This document shows positions 36,909 through 46,347 of a stretch of DNA of 48,399 bases, one piece after another; position 1 is the stretch's first letter, and every line of letters begins with the position of its first letter. Location: positions 1 to 48,399 of the forward strand of contig CACFGT010000011.1 of assembly GCA_902565935.1 (NCBI GenBank). The letters are read 5' to 3'. The position numbers and the translations under genes are program-made. Source of the DNA: an uncultured Pelagibacteraceae bacterium (GTDB lineage Bacteria > Pseudomonadota > Alphaproteobacteria > Pelagibacterales > Pelagibacteraceae). The notes below the pieces were generated by a model, which saw nothing but the letters and a program-made list of their open reading frames with translations, was not told the origin of the DNA and did not search any database.

Positions 36909-37021
36909 TAACTCAGCAAATTAGTATAATAAGTTTCTTTTTATACTTATCAATTGACGCACCTAAATCTTCAATTATAAGGTGTCTTTATATTCAACAA
37001 AAAATTCTATAAAGATTAAAA
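36909..37021. other. 113-bp divergent intergenic region, the longest in the window
   Basis: Lies between divergent ispB and the S49 peptidase gene. It holds a plus-strand promoter candidate (36954-36981), an inverted repeat AGTATAA/TTATACT (36923-36929 with 36941-36947) interleaved with ATAAGT/ACTTAT, and a short CACCT/AGGTG hairpin (36960-36964 with 36980-36984). No ORF or tRNA is visible. Confidence 0.6.
36954..36981 (+). promoter_or_regulatory. Candidate sigma70 promoter for sppA-glyQ-glyS-ppdK
   Basis: TTGACG (36954-36959), 16 bp, TATAAG (36976-36981): five of six consensus bases in each box, the best vegetative promoter match I found. The transcript would start near 36988, giving a leader of about 33 nt before the ATG at 37022. 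Confidence 0.55.
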
Positions 37022-37828
37022 ATGCTCTCAATTTTTAAAAAGAAAAAAATAATACCACATATAAAATTAAGTGGAGTAATTGGAAATACCGGTAAATTTA
37101 AACAAGGTATAGATTTTTCAGGCCAAGAAGAGATTATTATTAAAGCATTTTCAGTTAAAAAAGCTCCATGTGTCGCAATTACTATCAATTCACCTGGTGG
37201 TTCCCCGGTCCAATCACATTTGATTTATAGTTTTATTAGACGTGAAGCAAAAAAGAATAACAAAAAAGTTATAGTCTTTGCTGAAGATGTGGCTGCATCA
37301 GGTGGTTATCTAATTGCTTGCGCTGGAGATGAAATATATGCAAATTCCAGTTCAATTATAGGATCTATAGGTGTTATTTATTCTTCATTTGGTTTCACTG
37401 AATTAATAAAAAAGATAGGAGTCGAAAGAAGAGTTCATACAGCTGGAAAAAATAAAAGCACACTCGATCCTTTTCTTGAGGAGAAAAAAGAGGATATTGA
37501 AAGATTGAAAAATATTCAATTAGACTTACACAAAGATTTTATTGATGTTGTAGAAAAAAGTAGGGGTCATAAATTAAAAAAAACAGAAGTAGAATTATTT
37601 TCCGGGGAATTTTGGTCAGGAAGAAAAGCTAAAGATCTAGGTTTGATTGATGAAATAGGAGATGCAAATTTAGTGTTAAAAGAAAAATTTGGAGATGATG
37701 TAATAATTAAAAAATTTGAAAAATCGAAAAGTTGGTTAAGTAAAAAATTATCATCTTCTAATAATCATATAGATCAGCTTTCAAATGTACTCGAAGAAAA
37801 ATCTATTTGGCAAAGATATGGTCTCTAA
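37022..37828 (+). CDS. S49 family serine peptidase (SppA/SohB-like)
   Basis: 268 residues. Peptidase S49 core: [12 protein letters not shown] (54-65), catalytic Ser93 in [17 protein letters not shown] (112-119) and candidate catalytic Lys145 in [10 protein letters not shown]. Family members cut signal peptides within or at the inner membrane. Here no N-terminal membrane anchor is seen: the protein starts [18 protein letters not shown] and goes straight into the domain, so it may act from the cytoplasm. It overlaps glyQ by 11 bp, a neighbourhood seen in other alphaproteobacteria. Confidence 0.9.
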   Translation: MLSIFKKKKIIPHIKLSGVIGNTGKFKQGIDFSGQEEIIIKAFSVKKAPCVAITINSPGGSPVQSHLIYSFIRREAKKNNKKVIVFAEDVAASGGYLIACAGDEIYANSSSIIGSIGVIYSSFGFTELIKKIGVERRVHTAGKNKSTLDPFLEEKKEDIERLKNIQLDLHKDFIDVVEKSRGHKLKKTEVELFSGEFWSGRKAKDLGLIDEIGDANLVLKEKFGDDVIIKKFEKSKSWLSKKLSSSNNHIDQLSNVLEEKSIWQRYGL

Positions 37829-38699
37829 AAAGAATAAAATAAAACCAAAGTTTCAAACTTTTCAAGATACAATTTTAAATTTACAAAAATATTGGAGTAA
37901 ACATGGATGTATAATTTTACAACCATATGACATGGAAGTTGGTGCAGGAACCTTTCATCCTGCTACCACATTAAGGTCACTTGGTCCAAAGCCATGGAAA
38001 GCTGCTTACGTTCAGCCTTCACGAAGACCAACAGATGGAAGATATGGAGATAACCCAAACAGGCTTCAACACTATTATCAGTTTCAAGTTATAATAAAGC
38101 CTTCTCCATCAAATATAAAAAAACTTTATCTCAATAGTTTGTCTGTGATTGGTATTAACCATAAAAATCACGATATTAGATTTGTTGAGGACGATTGGGA
38201 AAGTCCAACGTTAGGTGCTGCAGGATTAGGTTGGGAAGTTTGGTGTGATGGAATGGAGATAACTCAATTTACATATTTTCAACAAATGGCTGGCTTTGAG
38301 TGTAAGCCTGTTTCTGTTGAATTAACATATGGTTTAGAAAGAATTTGTATGTTTACTCAACAGAAACAAAATGTTTACGATTTAGTCTGGAATAATGAAA
38401 ATGTAGAATACCGAGAAGTTTTCCATCAATCTGAAAAAGAATTTTCGGCTTATAATTTTGAGTATGCAAATACAATAAACCTTTTTAAAATGTTTGATAT
38501 GTTTGAAAGTGAGGCAAAAGTTTTAGCTGAAAAAAAAATATCATTGCCAGCATATGATCAGTGCTTAAAAGCGAGTCATGTTTTTAATATACTTGACTCA
38601 CGGGGTGTAATTAGTGTTGCTCAAAGGGCAGAATATATTGGTCGGATAAGAGAGATAACCAAGTCAGTTGCTACTGTTTGGATAGATAGTCAATTATAA
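37818..38699 (+). CDS. glyQ: Glycyl-tRNA synthetase alpha subunit
   Basis: 293 residues from the ATG at 37818, chosen because it gives the usual short N-terminus; an ATG at 37785 would add 11 residues inside spp[32 protein letters not shown] and [17 protein letters not shown] identify the alpha chain of the alpha2beta2 GlyRS, which holds the aminoacylation site. glyS starts 1 nt after its stop. Confidence 0.97.
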   Translation: MVSKKNKIKPKFQTFQDTILNLQKYWSKHGCIILQPYDMEVGAGTFHPATTLRSLGPKPWKAAYVQPSRRPTDGRYGDNPNRLQHYYQFQVIIKPSPSNIKKLYLNSLSVIGINHKNHDIRFVEDDWESPTLGAAGLGWEVWCDGMEITQFTYFQQMAGFECKPVSVELTYGLERICMFTQQKQNVYDLVWNNENVEYREVFHQSEKEFSAYNFEYANTINLFKMFDMFESEAKVLAEKKISLPAYDQCLKASHVFNILDSRGVISVAQRAEYIGRIREITKSVATVWIDSQL

Positions 38700-38700
38700 A

Positions 38701-40773
38701 ATGGCAGAATTTTTTTTAGAGTTATTTAGTGAGGAAATTCCTGCAAAACTTCAAAGAAATTTGCGTGAAAAAATGTTGGAAGAATTTCAAAATTTTTTTT
38801 CGTCAAAATCTATAAATTCAAAAAAAAATTTTTCTTTATCAACTCCAAACAGAATGATTATAGTATTTGAGGGTTTAGACAAACAAATAAAGATTTCTTC
38901 AGAGGAGATAAGAGGCCCCAAAACTAATGCTCCGAAACAAGCATTAGAAGGTTTTTTAAGATCAAATAGGATTGAAGAGAAAGATTTGCTCAAAAGAAAT
39001 ACTGAAAAAGGTGAGTTTTATTTTTTTAAATCAAAAGTGAAGACACTTTATACACAAGAATTATTGTCTGAATTCATCCCTAAGCTTTTAGAAAATTTTC
39101 AATGGAAAAAATCAATGAGATGGGGTGAGTTTGATCTAATCTGGGGGAGACCTTTAAAATCAATTTTATCAGTATTTGACAATAAGACGATTAATTTTGA
39201 GTTTCATCATATTGCGTCATCAAACTCAACATTTATAGATAAAGATTTTGAGGATAAAAAAAAGATTTTTAATAATTTTAAATCATATGAGAAATTTTTT
39301 AAAAAAAACCAAGTGATTATTAACCAAAATATAAGAAAAAAAATAATTTCTAAAGAATTTTCAAAAATTTTAAAAAAAAGAAGATTGAAAATTGAGGAAA
39401 ATGAAAGCTTATTAAATGAAGTAGTAGATCTAGTTGAAAATCCTAATGTTTTATTATGTAGTTTTGACAAAAAGTTTTTGTCTATTCCAAAAGAGATATT
39501 AATTCTAACAATGCAATCACATCAAAAGTACTTCCCAACCTTGGACGAAAAAAATCAAGTGACAAACGAATTTTTAATCGTTGCCAATAAAAAAGATAAA
39601 AAAGGATTAATAAAGATTGGAAACGAAAGAGTTATTGAAGCCCGATTAAGTGATGCAGAATTTTTCTGGAAAAAAGATAAAACACAAAATTTAGTAAAAA
39701 AAGTTTCTGACTTAAAATTGATTAATTTTTTTAAAGGGCTTGGAACATATTTTGACAAAGTTCAAAGAATGAGAAAATTGGGCGGTATTATTTCTGATGA
39801 ACTATTAATAAGTAAAGAGAAAGTTGAACTATCAGCAACAATTTGTAAAACAGATTTGACTTCAGATTTAGTTGGAGAATTTCCTGAACTTCAGGGTATA
39901 ATGGGTGGATATTTTTCAGCTCATCAAGGATTTGATAAAGACATATCCCAAGCTATTAGTGATCAGTATCTTCCAATAGGTTTAGACTCTAAAGTACCAA
40001 AAAAACCGTTAAGTTTAACTTTATCTGTTACAGATAAAATTGATACTTTAGTTGGGTTTTTTGGTATTAATGAAAAACCTACAAGCTCAAAAGATCCATT
40101 CGCTTTAAGAAGAGTTGCACTAGGTATTATCAGAATAATTGTTGAAAATAAAATTGATCTTAAGTTGAACGATTTGCTCGTATATTCTGTAAATTTGTAC
40201 AAAAACCAAAATTTTAATTTAACAAATGATAATTTACAACAAGAGCTTCACAATTTTTTAAAAGATAGGTTCAAGTACTACCTTAAAGAAAAACAAGTTC
40301 GTTTTGATATTATTGAGTCATCAATATCATCATTTTCAGCTAATAAATTATTCTCGTCTTTTGAAAAAGCAAAGAGTTTAAATAAAATAATTAGTAATCA
40401 AGTAGGAATTGATATCATCTCAACTTTTAAAAGGGCATCAAATATATTAGAAAGCGAAATGAAAAATAACAAAATTGAAATATCTAATACAACTGATCCT
40501 GGTATTTTTAAAACAGATTATGAAAAAAATTTGTTTAAAAAAATTAATGAAATTAAAAAATATTATTCAGGTATTGATAATGATGAGAATTATGAAAAAT
40601 CATTGTTAATTCTAGCTGATCTTAAAAAAGAAGTATTTGATTTTTTTGATAATGTAAAAGTTAATGAGGAAAATGAGTTTTTGAGAAAAAACAGACTAGA
40701 ACTTATCAATATGTTATGTAAAACGTTTCAAAATTTTATTAATTTTCAATTATTAAAAGCTAGTAATGAATAA
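38701..40773 (+). CDS. glyS: Glycyl-tRNA synthetase beta subunit
   Basis: 690 residues. Starts MAEFFLELFSEEIPAKLQ, the family hallmark, with MRWGEFDLIWGRPL, MQSHQKYFPTL, GEFPELQGIMGGYF and DPFALRR in order. Needed with GlyQ for tRNA binding and full activity. Its last 8 bp overlap the start of ppdK, indicating coupled translation. Confidence 0.97.
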   Translation: MAEFFLELFSEEIPAKLQRNLREKMLEEFQNFFSSKSINSKKNFSLSTPNRMIIVFEGLDKQIKISSEEIRGPKTNAPKQALEGFLRSNRIEEKDLLKRNTEKGEFYFFKSKVKTLYTQELLSEFIPKLLENFQWKKSMRWGEFDLIWGRPLKSILSVFDNKTINFEFHHIASSNSTFIDKDFEDKKKIFNNFKSYEKFFKKNQVIINQNIRKKIISKEFSKILKKRRLKIEENESLLNEVVDLVENPNVLLCSFDKKFLSIPKEILILTMQSHQKYFPTLDEKNQVTNEFLIVANKKDKKGLIKIGNERVIEARLSDAEFFWKKDKTQNLVKKVSDLKLINFFKGLGTYFDKVQRMRKLGGIISDELLISKEKVELSATICKTDLTSDLVGEFPELQGIMGGYFSAHQGFDKDISQAISDQYLPIGLDSKVPKKPLSLTLSVTDKIDTLVGFFGINEKPTSSKDPFALRRVALGIIRIIVENKIDLKLNDLLVYSVNLYKNQNFNLTNDNLQQELHNFLKDRFKYYLKEKQVRFDIIESSISSFSANKLFSSFEKAKSLNKIISNQVGIDIISTFKRASNILESEMKNNKIEISNTTDPGIFKTDYEKNLFKKINEIKKYYSGIDNDENYEKSLLILADLKKEVFDFFDNVKVNEENEFLRKNRLELINMLCKTFQNFINFQLLKASNE

Positions 40774-43432
40774 ACTGATTTTAAATTTTAATTCTAAAGA
40801 GTCAAAAAAAATTAAAGATCCTAAAAATTTTTTAGGTGGTAAGGGTGCTAACCTATCAGAAATGGGAAGAATGGGATTACCAGTTCCTCCAGGATTTACG
40901 ATTTCAACAAAAGTTTGTGAAATTTTTTATAAAGATAAAAAAAAATTAAATTCAAAATTAATTGCTCAAATCAAAAAAGAACTTAAAATAATAGAAAAAC
41001 AAGTCTCTAAAAAATTTGGTGATTTAAAAAACCCGCTTCTTTTGTCTGTTAGATCAGGAGCAAGAGTATCAATGCCAGGAATGATGGACACAATTCTTAA
41101 TTTAGGTCTTAATGATAAGACGGTTGTTGCCTTAGCTAAAAAAACCTCAAATGGAAGATTTGCAAAAGACAGTTATAGAAGATTTATTCAAATGTATGCG
41201 AATGTTGTAATGAATGTAGAAAGCTATCATTTTGAAGAGTTAATTGAAAATTATAAATTAACAAAAGGCGTATTGTTAGATACTGATTTAGATGAAGAAG
41301 ATTGGGATGGTTTGATAATAGATTTTAAAAATACTGTAAAAGAAAAAACAAATAAAGATTTTCCTCAAGATGTTCATAAACAATTATTTGGAGCCATTAG
41401 TGCTGTTTTTTTATCTTGGGAAAGTAATAGAGCAAAAGTTTACAGAAAATTAAATCAAATTCCATCGGAGTGGGGCACTGCAGTTAATGTTCAATCTATG
41501 GTTTTTGGAAACATGGGCAGTGACTGTGCTACAGGAGTAGTATTTACAAGGAATCCATCTAATGGGTCAAATAATATTTATGGAGAATATCTTATTAATG
41601 CTCAAGGGGAGGACGTTGTAGCAGGAACCAGAACACCGCAATACATTACAAAAAAAAGTAAAAAAGAGGCAAAAGTTAAAGAGGCATCAATGGAGGAGAC
41701 GATGCCCAAAGTATATTTAGAATTATTGAAAATTTTAAAGAAATTAGAAAAACATTATAAGGATATGCAAGATGTAGAGTTTACAGTCGAAAATAATAAA
41801 CTTTGGATTTTACAGACACGTTCAGGCAAAAGAACATCAAAGTCAGCTGTTAAGATTGCAGTTGATATGGTTAAAGAAAAGTTGATTTCGAAAAATGATG
41901 CTATTTTAAGAATTGATCCAAATTCTTTAGATACTTTATTGCATCCTACTTTAGACGAAAAAAGTTCAATTCAAGTAATAGCAAATGGTCTTCCAGCATC
42001 TCCTGGAGCAGCTAGTGGAAAAGTAGTCTTTACCTCAGAAGAAGCTGAGAGATTAAATGACATGATGCAAGATACAATTTTAGTAAGAATTGAAACTTCT
42101 CCTGAAGATATACAAGGCATGCATGCTGCTAAAGGAATTTTAACTGCGAGAGGTGGAATGACAAGCCACGCAGCAGTTGTCGCTCGCGGTATGGGTAGGC
42201 CATGTGTTTCTGGTTCTAGTGAAATAGATATTAATTATGATAAAAAAATTTTTAAAACTTCATCGATGGAAGTAAAAGAGGGCGATACAATTACAATAGA
42301 TGGATCTACTGGCAGGATTATTTTAGGAACAGTCCCAACAGTTAAACCTGAGATATCGGGTGATTTTTCAAAGTTAATGGGCTGGGCAGACAATATTAGA
42401 AAATTAAAGATCAGAACAAACTCCGAAACACCACAAGATACCAAGACAGCAAGAGATTTTGGTGCTGAAGGAATAGGTCTTTGTAGAACAGAGCACATGT
42501 TTTTTGATGAAGAAAGAATTTTGTCAGTAAGAGAAATGATTTTGTCAAAAACAAAAGAAGATAGAGCTAAAGCGTTAGAAAAGTTATTACCTCATCAAAA
42601 AAATGACTTCATAGAAATATTTAAAATTATGCAAGGTCTTCCAGTCACTGTTAGATTACTTGACCCACCACTTCATGAATTTTTACCGAAATCTGATAAA
42701 GAAATTTCAGAAATTGCAAATGTAGTTGGAACAGATAAAAAAGAGGTTGAGTCAAGAATAGAGGAACTTCATGAGCAAAATCCTATGTTAGGACATAGAG
42801 GATGTAGATTGGGTATTTCATTTCCTGAAATTTATGAAATGCAGTGTAGAGCAATTTTTGAAGCTCTGTCAGATCTTAAAAAGAATAAACAAAAATCAGC
42901 CTTTCCAGAAATTATGATACCACTAGTTTCTACAGAAGCAGAAATAAAAATAATGAAAGATCTTGTGATCAGTACTGCTAAAAAAGTTCAAAATGAAAAT
43001 ATGACAAAAATAGAATTTCTAGTAGGAACTATGATAGAATTACCAAGAGCAGCAATTAAAGCAAAAGATATTGCAAAACATGCTGAATTTTTTAGTTTTG
43101 GAACAAATGACTTAACCCAAACTACTTTCGGAATAAGTAGAGACGATAGTGGTAAATTTTTAAATGATTATATTGATAATAAAATTTTTATGATCGATCC
43201 ATTTGTATCTATCGATGATGGTGTTAAAGACTTAGTGAAAATAGCAGTTGAAAAAGGAAAAAAACAAAATAAAAAGATTAAACTGGGAATTTGTGGAGAA
43301 CACGGTGGAGATCCGAAAAGTATTAAATTTTGCTCAAAAGTTGGTTTAAATTATGTTTCATGTTCACCATATAGAGTTCCAATTGCAAGATTAGCTGCAG
43401 CACAAGCAGAACTCACTAAAAATTACAATTGA
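40766..43432 (+). CDS. ppdK: Pyruvate, phosphate dikinase
   Basis: 888 residues. N-terminal ATP-grasp domain (GGKGANLSEMGRMGLPVPPGF), central phosphohistidine loop GGMTSHAAVVARGMG with His468, and C-terminal pyruvate/PEP domain with GTNDLTQTTFG and Cys843 in GICGEHGGDP. It interconverts pyruvate, ATP and phosphate with PEP, AMP and pyrophosphate; Pelagibacter is known to use PPDK rather than a standard pyruvate kinase route. glyS-ppdK linkage is common in alphaproteobacteria. One bp separates it from the convergent nadC. Confidence 0.97.
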   Translation: MNKLILNFNSKESKKIKDPKNFLGGKGANLSEMGRMGLPVPPGFTISTKVCEIFYKDKKKLNSKLIAQIKKELKIIEKQVSKKFGDLKNPLLLSVRSGARVSMPGMMDTILNLGLNDKTVVALAKKTSNGRFAKDSYRRFIQMYANVVMNVESYHFEELIENYKLTKGVLLDTDLDEEDWDGLIIDFKNTVKEKTNKDFPQDVHKQLFGAISAVFLSWESNRAKVYRKLNQIPSEWGTAVNVQSMVFGNMGSDCATGVVFTRNPSNGSNNIYGEYLINAQGEDVVAGTRTPQYITKKSKKEAKVKEASMEETMPKVYLELLKILKKLEKHYKDMQDVEFTVENNKLWILQTRSGKRTSKSAVKIAVDMVKEKLISKNDAILRIDPNSLDTLLHPTLDEKSSIQVIANGLPASPGAASGKVVFTSEEAERLNDMMQDTILVRIETSPEDIQGMHAAKGILTARGGMTSHAAVVARGMGRPCVSGSSEIDINYDKKIFKTSSMEVKEGDTITIDGSTGRIILGTVPTVKPEISGDFSKLMGWADNIRKLKIRTNSETPQDTKTARDFGAEGIGLCRTEHMFFDEERILSVREMILSKTKEDRAKALEKLLPHQKNDFIEIFKIMQGLPVTVRLLDPPLHEFLPKSDKEISEIANVVGTDKKEVESRIEELHEQNPMLGHRGCRLGISFPEIYEMQCRAIFEALSDLKKNKQKSAFPEIMIPLVSTEAEIKIMKDLVISTAKKVQNENMTKIEFLVGTMIELPRAAIKAKDIAKHAEFFSFGTNDLTQTTFGISRDDSGKFLNDYIDNKIFMIDPFVSIDDGVKDLVKIAVEKGKKQNKKIKLGICGEHGGDPKSIKFCSKVGLNYVSCSPYRVPIARLAAAQAELTKNYN

Positions 43433-43433
43433 T

Positions 43434-44273
43434 TTAATTTATAATCTCCAATTTAAAGTCTATTGCAGGAGCACTATGTGTAATACTTCCAATTGAAATT
43501 CTATCTACCCCAGTTAATGCAACTGATCTAATATTTTTTAAGCTGATATTTCCTGAGGCCTCAGTTTCATAATATTTTTTTGCAAGCTTAACACCCAATT
43601 TTAAATTTCTTAAATTCATATTATCAAATAAAATAGTGTTAAATTTTAACCCCATAATTTTTTTAAATTGATAAATATTATCAACTTCTACAGTAATTTT
43701 TTTTCTATAATTATTCTTGATGGCCTTCAAAACTAACTCTCTTATATCAGAACTTGCAATATGGTTATCTTTAATCAAAAATTCATCACTTAAATTAAAT
43801 CTATGATTTGTACCACCTCCTAATTTAACAGCATATTTTTGAATAACTCTATAATTTGGAATAGTTTTTCTAGTACAGCAAATTTTACATTTCTTTCCAG
43901 CTAGTTTAACAAATTGATTTGTCTTGGTTGCAATACCTGAAATATGGGATAAGAAATTTAAAGCAACTCTCTCTGCAATCAATATTGAGTTTGCCCTTCC
44001 CTTGACTGTTGCAATAATAGAATTTTTACCAACTAAAGAGCCATCTTTCTTTTTAGAAACAAATTTAATTTTATTATCTACCTTAGAAAAAGTATGTTTT
44101 GCGAATGATAAACCGGCAATTATAGCCTTTTGATTTGATATTAATCTTGCAGTTACGATTTTATTATTATTTAATAAATTGGTAGTAATGTCACCATTAG
44201 GAAATAAATCCTCAGTTAATGCAAGCTTAACTCGATCTTTTATATAATCTTCACTTAATTTAATTTTTGACAC
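43434..44273 (-). CDS. nadC: Nicotinate-nucleotide pyrophosphorylase (quinolinate phosphoribosyltransferase)
   Basis: 279 residues with GTG start (44273). CCTRKTIPNYRVIQKYAVKLGGG and HRFNLSDEFLIKDNH, then VEVDN and ILFDNM, are the complete QPRTase active-site motifs. It turns quinolinate and PRPP into nicotinate mononucleotide. nadA ends 6 bp upstream on the same strand, so quinolinate is made and used from one transcript; nadB is not in the window. Confidence 0.96.
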   Translation of the reverse strand: MSKIKLSEDYIKDRVKLALTEDLFPNGDITTNLLNNNKIVTARLISNQKAIIAGLSFAKHTFSKVDNKIKFVSKKKDGSLVGKNSIIATVKGRANSILIAERVALNFLSHISGIATKTNQFVKLAGKKCKICCTRKTIPNYRVIQKYAVKLGGGTNHRFNLSDEFLIKDNHIASSDIRELVLKAIKNNYRKKITVEVDNIYQFKKIMGLKFNTILFDNMNLRNLKLGVKLAKKYYETEASGNISLKNIRSVALTGVDRISIGSITHSAPAIDFKLEIIN

Positions 44274-44279
44274 AAAGTG

Positions 44280-45269
44280 TTATCTACCTATAGCAACCAT
44301 TTTTTCTACTGACAATCTAGCTTTATCAATAGTCTTTTGATCCATAGTTATTTCACCAGTTTCATTTTCTAAACAATCTAATATTTTTGGAAGAGTAATT
44401 TTTTTCATATGAGGACACATATTACATGGTCTAATGAATTCAACATTAGGATTTTCTACTTGAATATTATCACTCATTGAACATTCCGTAACCATCATTA
44501 CTTTTTTTGGCTGGTTATCTTTGACATAATTAATCATACCTGATGTTGAACCTGCAAAATCGCTTGCTTTAATTACTTCAGGAGGACACTCTGGATGTGC
44601 GATTATCTTAATTCCAGGGTTATTTTTTCTAATATTTTCAATTTCATTTTGATTAAATTGATCGTGCACTATACAAATTCCCTTCCAAGAAATAATCTCA
44701 ACATCAGTCTGTGAAGCAACATATTTTGCAAGATAATCATCAGGTAAGAATATTACTTTTTTAACTCCTAATGACTTTACAATTTTAACAGCATTTGCTG
44801 AAGTACAGCACACATCTGTCTCTGCTTTTACATCTGCTGAAGTATTTACATAAGACACAACAGGAACACCTGGATATCTTTCTTTAAGTAATCTTACATC
44901 TTTTCCAGTAATAGATGATGATAGAGAACATCCAGCATCCATATCTGGTAATAAAACTTTTTTATTTGGACTCATTAATTTTGCAGTCTCAGCCATAAAG
45001 TGAACTCCAGCCATAATAATTATATCTGCTGAAGTTTTTGATGCTTCTACAGCTAAAGCTAAAGAGTCTGCAGAAAAATCTGCGATACCATGATAAATTT
45101 CGGGAGTTTGATAATTGTGAGCAAGAATTACCGCATTCTTTTCTTTTTTTAGTTTATTAATTTTATGAATGTAAGGCGCATGAATTGACCATTCAATCTC
45201 AGGCATAACCTTTGATATTTTTTGGTAAATTGGATCTGTAGCTTCTCTTACTTCTTGATTAAATTCCAT
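44280..45269 (-). CDS. nadA: Quinolinate synthase A
   Basis: 329 residues from the ATG at 45269; a TTG 6 bp upstream is in frame but less likely. AVILAHNYQTPEIYHGIADFSADSL is split by the family's YQ motif; conserved cysteines include 114 (DAGCSL), 199 (KGICIVHDQF) and 282/285 (RPCNMCPHMK), among which lie the ligands of the 4Fe-4S cluster. It condenses iminoaspartate with dihydroxyacetone phosphate to quinolinate. Upstream 57 bp separate it from the divergent tRNA-Leu. Confidence 0.95.
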   Translation of the reverse strand: MEFNQEVREATDPIYQKISKVMPEIEWSIHAPYIHKINKLKKEKNAVILAHNYQTPEIYHGIADFSADSLALAVEASKTSADIIIMAGVHFMAETAKLMSPNKKVLLPDMDAGCSLSSSITGKDVRLLKERYPGVPVVSYVNTSADVKAETDVCCTSANAVKIVKSLGVKKVIFLPDDYLAKYVASQTDVEIISWKGICIVHDQFNQNEIENIRKNNPGIKIIAHPECPPEVIKASDFAGSTSGMINYVKDNQPKKVMMVTECSMSDNIQVENPNVEFIRPCNMCPHMKKITLPKILDCLENETGEITMDQKTIDKARLSVEKMVAIGR

Positions 45270-45286
45270 AAACAAAATTTATCAAT

Positions 45287-45315
45287 TTGAAACCTACTTG
45301 TCATTGATTTAATGT
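45287..45315 (+). promoter_or_regulatory. Weak candidate promoter of tRNA-Leu
   Basis: TTGAAA (45287-45292), 17 bp, TAATGT (45310-45315), with a predicted start a few bases before the tRNA at 45327. The -10 box is poor, so this is tentative. Confidence 0.25.
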
Positions 45316-45326
45316 GGGTCATATTT

Positions 45327-45412
45327 GCGGCCATGCTGAAATTGGTAGACAGGCACGGTTGAGGGCCGTGTGGACCTAGTCCATGAGAGTTCGAGTCTCT
45401 CTGGCCGCACCA
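45327..45412 (+). tRNA. tRNA-Leu (GAG)
   Basis: 86-nt class II tRNA with encoded CCA. Acceptor GCGGCCA/TGGCCGC, anticodon stem CACGG/CCGTG with loop TTGAGGG (anticodon GAG), a variable arm TGGACCTAGTCCA and T loop TTCGAGT. The ygfZ stop on the other strand lies 4 bp past its end. Confidence 0.97.
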
Positions 45413-45416
45413 AAAT

Positions 45417-46304
45417 TTAAACCTTTAACCATTCAGGTACCAATATTTTAAAAGATCCGTTTTCACTTTTAAATGTGCAGTTTTTATCGAAATTCTCATT
45501 TAAGTATTTTATTAATGCAAATGGATATTCCTCATTGATCAAAACTTTTCCGATTTCAACATCATTATTATATATTATCTCATCTTCTAATAGTTTCCCT
45601 TCAATAATCTCAATTGGTAATAATCTTTTTGAAAGTTTATTTTTTAATTTGATTCTTGCTGTATTTTCCTGACCCACATAACATCCTTTTTTAAAATCTA
45701 TTCCATTTAACTCTTCAAAGTTACATTCAATACCAAATAATTTATTCTTTAATTTATCTAGATTTTTTGGAACAATCCCAAGTTTATGGCTTTGCATATA
45801 ATAGTTTTCAATTTTATCATCTTTCAATTCAAGTTTTTTTAAAGATAAATAAAGCTTTTCTAAATTGATAATTAATCTAGCTCCTAAATCTTTATTTCTT
45901 GGATCTAAAATTATGGGATCCTCTCTAAATTTAAATGTAAAACCTAAAATATCTTTTGAACCGTTGATAGAAAGGTACTTTTCATAACCAAAACTTGCTA
46001 CGACAAATTCATTGCTGAGATTAAGAATTTCTACTTTGGATCTAATTTTGTACAAATGTAACTGTTTAAATATTTCTTCAGATTGAGATTTTTCACAATC
46101 AATAAAGAAACCTGATTTATGTTTTACAACAATAAACTCATATAAAAACTTTCCTTGAGGGGTCAACAAAGATGCAAAACAACTTGAATTATCTGTGACT
46201 TTATTAATGTCATTACTAATTAGATTTTGTAAAAAATTTTGAGAGTCCTCGCCACTCACATAGAGTATAGCTCTGTCTTTTAAGATATAAACACTGTTTT
46301 TCAT
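45417..46304 (-). CDS. ygfZ: YgfZ/GcvT-domain folate-binding protein
   Basis: 295 residues. The diagnostic KGCYVGQE motif (206-213, cysteine 208) and N-terminal LYVSGEDSQNFLQNLISND place it in the YgfZ family, which uses tetrahydrofolate in maintenance of iron-sulfur enzymes. That fits the presence of Fe-S enzyme NadA close by, though the link is only positional. ATG start 43 bp from divergent pyrC. Confidence 0.93.
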   Translation of the reverse strand: MKNSVYILKDRAILYVSGEDSQNFLQNLISNDINKVTDNSSCFASLLTPQGKFLYEFIVVKHKSGFFIDCEKSQSEEIFKQLHLYKIRSKVEILNLSNEFVVASFGYEKYLSINGSKDILGFTFKFREDPIILDPRNKDLGARLIINLEKLYLSLKKLELKDDKIENYYMQSHKLGIVPKNLDKLKNKLFGIECNFEELNGIDFKKGCYVGQENTARIKLKNKLSKRLLPIEIIEGKLLEDEIIYNNDVEIGKVLINEEYPFALIKYLNENFDKNCTFKSENGSFKILVPEWLKV

Positions 46305-46347
46305 ATTTGATTGATATACATTTTTAATATAATAACTTTTTTCAGAA

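Noticed and set aside
45298..45326. TTGTCA-N17-ATATTT as promoter of tRNA-Leu
   Set aside because: Transcription would begin inside the tRNA gene.
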